Assembly: GCA_028718125.1 (NCBI GenBank)
Contig: JAQUMN010000042.1
Span: 1-34,171, forward strand
Source: Kiritimatiellia bacterium
GTDB lineage: Bacteria; Verrucomicrobiota; Kiritimatiellia; JAAZAB01
Reading direction: 5' to 3'
DNA length: 34,171 bases
Of this stretch, positions 30,804 through 34,171 are shown piece by piece (the first letter of the stretch is position 1; every line of letters begins with the position of its first letter). Below the pieces are notes generated by a model. The model was not told the DNA's origin and ran no database searches. It saw only the letters and a program-made list of their open reading frames with translations. A program made the position numbers and the translations under genes.

Positions 30804-31241
30804 ATGAAGCTGCCTGATTATATTACGAAGGACGAAGTCAAACGGGTTTGCAAGGCGCTCAAAATCAGGGACTGGGCGCAGCTGAAGCAGGCAAATGTTC
30901 AATTGCATGAAGCCAGGAAACTGCTGGCGTTTGTCAATACCTCCAAAATGGCCATTGATCCCGAACAGTTCCGTCTCGGCCTTGAAGTCGAGCTGGAGCA
31001 TGGCGTCAGGTTCAAGGATGCCAACGTGACCAACAACCACCCGGTTATTACCGGCATGATCGTGCTGGCGCACATGAAGGAAAGCCTCGACTATTACAAG
31101 CTCCTGGATGTTGCCGAACTCGAGGGCGACCTCATGAAAGCCATTGCCGCCGGCAACGCCAAAAAAGCCAAAGCTTACTACCTGCGGCTGGCCCAGGCCA
31201 AGATAACCCTCGCCAGGGCGGAAGTTGCCCGGATTAAATAA
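30804..31241 (+). CDS. DUF5661 family protein
   Basis: A 145-aa soluble helical protein. The conserved core of DUF5661 is visible: GLEVELEHG, DANVTNNHPVITGMIVLAHMKESLDYYKLL (about residues 60-100). A basic helical tail follows (AAGNAKKAKAYYLRLAQAKITLARAEVARIK). AGGAAA precedes ATG 30804. Its function is not known. It starts 49 bases after the tRNA-Ser and probably belongs to the host chromosome rather than the element. Confidence 0.7.
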   Translation: MKLPDYITKDEVKRVCKALKIRDWAQLKQANVQLHEARKLLAFVNTSKMAIDPEQFRLGLEVELEHGVRFKDANVTNNHPVITGMIVLAHMKESLDYYKLLDVAELEGDLMKAIAAGNAKKAKAYYLRLAQAKITLARAEVARIK

Positions 31242-31887
31242 TCGATTCAATGTTTTCTCCGGGGCAGTGTGATCGAATTCGACGCCCGTGCGCATCCGCC
31301 TTCGCTAAGAAGTTACGGCAGACAGGTCGGACTGCGTTAAGAGTTTCACCCCCCAATATCGCGAAAACATTGGCATTTATGAAGGGGCAGCTTGCCCGCC
31401 ATAGTCCGACGGTGGCCGGACGGCGACGGGGGCTCCTGCGAGACCGTTCTTGGTGCAGCCCTGGTCCTTCCCCGAGGGATAGGATGTCGTAAGCGTCAAA
31501 AGAATCGGGTCAGACTTAAATGGCGCTAAGATAAGCTCGCGGTGGTCGAGGCCGCCCGCCCTCCAAGCGGAAAACGCTTGTGTTTTATGGAGGGCGGCGG
31601 GCCTCCGCCGCCGTGCTTGGCGTTAAAACGGCTTGTCTACACACACATGCGGATATTTTATGATTGCACTGTCCCCGGGGAAAAAACAGGTTGATTGAAC
31701 CGTGGACTGAGGGCCGTAGACTGATGACCGTAAAGTGTGGAAACATACAGTCTACAGCCGGCAGTCTTTAAATACCAAAAAGAACTGGCTGTCTGGGTTT
31801 TGCCCTGCTACATTCCGAACAGATGAGAAAAGAATTTTCGCAACGCATCGTTGTTCAAAAACAAAGCGACCAAATGGAGTAAAAAAT
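31242..31887. other. 646-bp non-coding region with REP-like hairpins
   Basis: No gene was found. The stem CGCCCTCCA (31557-31565) pairs with TGGAGGGCG (31588-31596), with a nested AAGCG/CGCTT hairpin. A GC-rich GGCGG...CCGCC follows at once. The upstream piece GGGTCAGACTTAAATG resembles the flank of repeats mobilised by REP-associated transposases. A 12-bp inverted repeat with one mismatch (31712-31723 with 31748-31759) lies nearer the glycosidase. These repeats look like dispersed elements. Confidence 0.5.
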
Positions 31888-33969
31888 ATGTGGTCCAACG
31901 GAAAACTGATGATGATGCAGGTTGACGGCACGAAAGCGAAGGATGCCAAGGGGATCAGGAAGTATGTCGGGGAGGTTGCGCGGCGCAAGTGCAACGTTCT
32001 TCAGGGCTGCCCGAGCGCGGCAACAATCGCGGAGCTGCACAAGGAGGGGATCAAGATCCTCTACTATATCAATGCGCATATTCTCGACCAGATCGATAAG
32101 GATATCTTTTTTCAAAAGACCGATAAGCGGCACAGCGAGTGGGCGCAGAGAATGGCCGACGGCAGTTTTGTTGAAATCTACGTGAAGCGCGGCGAGAGGG
32201 GCAAGACCTCGAATTGCATCAATGCCGAAGGCTGGCGGCGGCATATCTGCAACCGCATCATCCAAACCGCCAAAACGCTGGATGTCGACGGCATATTCCT
32301 GGATGGCCCGGCCTTTTTCCCGGGCTCGTGTTACTGCGCCAATTGCCGTAAAAAATTCAGGAAAGCATTCGGGGAAGAAATTCCCGCGGTGGCGCACCTT
32401 TCCGATCCGCTCTTCAAAAAATTTATCCAATGGCGCTATGATTGCATGAAGGAGTTCCTGAAGGACGCGAAGGCGGCGCTGGCTTCGGTCAATCCGCGGC
32501 TGCCGCTTTACATGAACGCGCGGGGCATGAAAGGTTTTACGCGCGGCTGCGCGCGCTACGTCGGCGACTTGGCGGAGCACGAGGATATTGTGGGCGCGGA
32601 GGACTTTATGTATTTCCGCGAGCGGAATGTCGAACGCCCGCTGTGGCAGCCGGGGGCTACGGCTAAATTCATGTGCGCCGCCGCGCGCCCGTATAACAAG
32701 CCGGCGGTTGTTTTTTCCAATGCCTATCCCACCCCCTGGACAAAGCGGCCGTTCCCTGCGGGGATGCTGAAACTCAATATGACCCAGGTGCTGTTCAACG
32801 GGGCGGGAATATGGCTCGATGGCGTAAAGCTGCACGCCCCGGATGTGGTGGCCGAAATCCACGGCTTCTTCGCCGGCCACAGGAAATATTTCGAGAACAG
32901 GGTGTCGGCGGCCAATGTTGCCATGCTCTGGTCAAGAAAGACCTGCGATTTCTATGCCGTTGATCCGGGCCGCGACCCGTTAGGGGACTGGAACGCCAAG
33001 GACGAAAAGTCGATTGCGGCCGAGGACTTGCTGCGCGATTACCGCTCCTGCTTCCATGGCCTCTACGAAGCGCTGCTGAGAAACTGCATTCCTTTTGACC
33101 TGGTCCTGGACAAGGACATTGAAAGCGACAGGCTGAAACAGTATAAGGTCCTGGTCCTGGCCGATGCGGCCTGCCTGAGTGCCAAACAGTGCGCGGTAAT
33201 CAAGGCGTTTGTTGCCCACGGTGGCGGACTGATCGCCACCTATGAGACCTCGCTTTACAACGAGCGGGGCGTTAAGCGCAGGAATTTCGAACTGGCCGAA
33301 CTGTTCCATGCGAACACCAAAGGGGTGAAGCTCGGTCTCGGCAATCAGGGTGACTATATCCATGCCGCGGAATCGTCCCATCCGATCCTGAACGACGCAC
33401 GGAATCCTATGCCTTCGCCCGCGTGTATCCTCACCGTAAAAGCCGGCCCGGGCGCCTTGCGCCTGGGCAGTCTGGTCAGGCAGGGTGCGGGCGGATCCGC
33501 CGATATTCCGAAGGCTGAACGACCCCCTGTGCTCCTGGCCGCCGAGCATGGTAAAGGGCGGGTCTTTTATGTTGCCGGCGATATCGGGGCAAGGTACGTG
33601 CATATCAAGTGGCCGGAGATAAAGCAACTGGTTGGCAATGCGGTTAATTGGGTTGGCCGGACGAGTCTTCCTGTGGAGATCGACGCTCCGGGAATGGTTG
33701 AGGCCATCCTTACCCGTCAGAAAGACGGCAGCAAGCTGTTCCTGCACCTCGTCAACTATACCGGTGAGATGATCGGTCCGATGTTGAACCGGACGGTCCC
33801 GCTTCATGATATCCGGATAAGGCTCAAAAAGGTCCGCGCAGCGAAGGTCAGCCGGATAACGACGCTGCGAAAAAAACATAAGCTGACCATGGGCCGCAAG
33901 GGTGGGTGCTTGGAATTTATCCTGCCGGTTCTGGATGATTACGAGACCGTCGTGATCGAATTCAAATAA
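31888..33969 (+). CDS. Putative glycoside hydrolase (GHL6/beta-galactosidase-like)
   Basis: A 693-aa protein. The N-terminal TIM-barrel region contains GIKILYYINAHI, DVDGIFLDGPAFFPGSCYCANCRKKFRKAFG (the DG...CxxC block of hypothetical glycosyl hydrolase family 6) and YMNARG. After about residue 400 comes a GATase-like domain (KQYKVLVLADAACLSAKQCAVIKAFVAHGGGLIATYETSL), as in the trimerisation part of GH42-like beta-galactosidases, then a beta-rich end. ATG 31888 has GGAG eight bases before it; a longer frame upstream lacks support. There is no signal peptide, so it acts in the cytosol or is exported another way. The sugar substrate is unknown. Confidence 0.82.
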   Translation: MWSNGKLMMMQVDGTKAKDAKGIRKYVGEVARRKCNVLQGCPSAATIAELHKEGIKILYYINAHILDQIDKDIFFQKTDKRHSEWAQRMADGSFVEIYVKRGERGKTSNCINAEGWRRHICNRIIQTAKTLDVDGIFLDGPAFFPGSCYCANCRKKFRKAFGEEIPAVAHLSDPLFKKFIQWRYDCMKEFLKDAKAALASVNPRLPLYMNARGMKGFTRGCARYVGDLAEHEDIVGAEDFMYFRERNVERPLWQPGATAKFMCAAARPYNKPAVVFSNAYPTPWTKRPFPAGMLKLNMTQVLFNGAGIWLDGVKLHAPDVVAEIHGFFAGHRKYFENRVSAANVAMLWSRKTCDFYAVDPGRDPLGDWNAKDEKSIAAEDLLRDYRSCFHGLYEALLRNCIPFDLVLDKDIESDRLKQYKVLVLADAACLSAKQCAVIKAFVAHGGGLIATYETSLYNERGVKRRNFELAELFHANTKGVKLGLGNQGDYIHAAESSHPILNDARNPMPSPACILTVKAGPGALRLGSLVRQGAGGSADIPKAERPPVLLAAEHGKGRVFYVAGDIGARYVHIKWPEIKQLVGNAVNWVGRTSLPVEIDAPGMVEAILTRQKDGSKLFLHLVNYTGEMIGPMLNRTVPLHDIRIRLKKVRAAKVSRITTLRKKHKLTMGRKGGCLEFILPVLDDYETVVIEFK

Positions 33970-34068
33970 AGCGGCAGCTCTGCCCAGCATGGGCATGCGG
34001 CCAGTTTCCCGCGGCATCGCGGTGTTTTATTCCACGGCTGCTGATTAAAGAATCTGTCGTGGTGCGAT

Positions 34069-34121
34069 CAAACGTTCGCCCTGTGCGGCAAACGTTCGCG
34101 GTGTGTGCGCCAAACGTTCGC
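34069..34121. repeat. Three iterated CAAACGTTCGC sites
   Basis: CAAACGTTCGC occurs at 34069-34079, 34089-34099 and 34111-34121, spaced 20 and 22 bases, so all on one face of the helix. The core AACGTT is palindromic. The array lies directly upstream of the last ORF. It may be multiple transposase-binding repeats at an IS end (TGT at 34055 as a possible tip) or operator sites. Confidence 0.75.
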
Positions 34122-34134
34122 TGACAGATATGGT

Positions 34135-34150
34135 CACACTTGGTAGTGTG
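34135..34150. repeat. CACACT-TGGT-AGTGTG inverted repeat
   Basis: A perfect 6-bp inverted repeat with a 4-base loop, ending five bases before ATG 34156. It could hide the start region in the mRNA, as in transposase genes protected from read-through transcripts, or be an operator. Confidence 0.5.
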
Positions 34151-34155
34151 CGGGC

Positions 34156-34171
34156 ATGAAAAAAACTATCA
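34156..34171 (+). CDS. Start of an ORF cut by the window edge, possibly a transposase
   Basis: Only MKKTI is visible. There is no strong ribosome-binding site (GCGGGC). The iterated repeats just upstream suggest a transposase of the IS21 type or a self-regulated gene, but the protein itself is too short to say. Confidence 0.35.

Noticed and set aside
31855..32880. 341-codon open frame on the minus strand inside the glycosidase
   Set aside because: It mirrors the coding bias of the plus-strand glycosidase, which has recognisable domains; the antisense product has none.

Overview
The window looks like chromosomal DNA of an anaerobic, Gram-negative bacterium with moderately high GC. The signs are FeoAB ferrous-iron uptake, many ferredoxin-type and radical SAM proteins, a sigma-54 activator, phosphatidylserine decarboxylase and a periplasmic-type amidase. 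The putative glycosidase, the DUF5661 protein and the GC-rich hairpins near the right end remind me of PVC-type lineages (Kiritimatiellota/Lentisphaerota). Desulfobacterota-like anaerobes share the metal-cofactor cluster, so the assignment is low confidence.

Region 1 (about 1-17430, all minus strand) is one long run of closely packed, often overlapping genes. Reading 5' to 3' from the right: a DUF134 regulator, biotin synthase, a PAS-AAA-Fis sigma-54 activator, two NifX/ORP-type cofactor proteins, two glycine-rich DUF5320-type proteins, peroxiredoxin, a frameshifted small gene, a PNPOx-like flavoprotein, a third glycine-rich protein, and a radical SAM protein. These are followed by a 2x[4Fe-4S] ferredoxin and a six-cysteine 58-aa protein, a NifU-like scaffold, and two MinD-type ATPases with inserted ferredoxin domains flanking a C_GCAxxG_C_C protein. 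The run ends with an amidase, phosphatidylserine decarboxylase, an MBL-fold hydrolase, an Mrp-NifX fusion, a thioesterase, a methyltransferase, a ferritin-like protein and feoA-feoB. The gene set closely resembles the anaerobe-specific orange protein (ORP) system of Desulfovibrio, which is also sigma-54 controlled. A good -24/-12 promoter with a near-perfect palindromic activator site lies exactly between the activator gene and the first NifX gene.

Region 2 (about 17430-19000) is a scar. It holds the start of a TrmH/TrmJ-type RNA methyltransferase (minus) and the start of a Trk/Ktr potassium channel subunit (plus), divergently arranged and both truncated. The channel fragment is followed by a 5'-truncated DDE integrase and a short unknown ORF. 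Region 3 (19173-21902) is a complete P2-like cation ATPase.

Region 4 (about 22280-30610, minus strand) is a compact integrative element beside a tRNA-Ser(UGA). It carries a tyrosine integrase, a RhuM-Fic/Doc protein, a decayed SEC-C gene, an unknown 435-aa protein with a strong terminator, a small CxxC ORF, an AlpA/excisionase-like HTH, a P4-type primase-helicase and two small genes. There are no virion genes, so a phage satellite or satellite-like island is the best reading.

Region 5 (30670-34171, plus strand) holds the tRNA-Ser, a DUF5661 protein, a 646-bp non-coding stretch with REP-like hairpins and a putative glycoside hydrolase. At the right edge, three iterated 11-bp sites and a hairpin sit just before a truncated ORF and may be the end of an insertion sequence.
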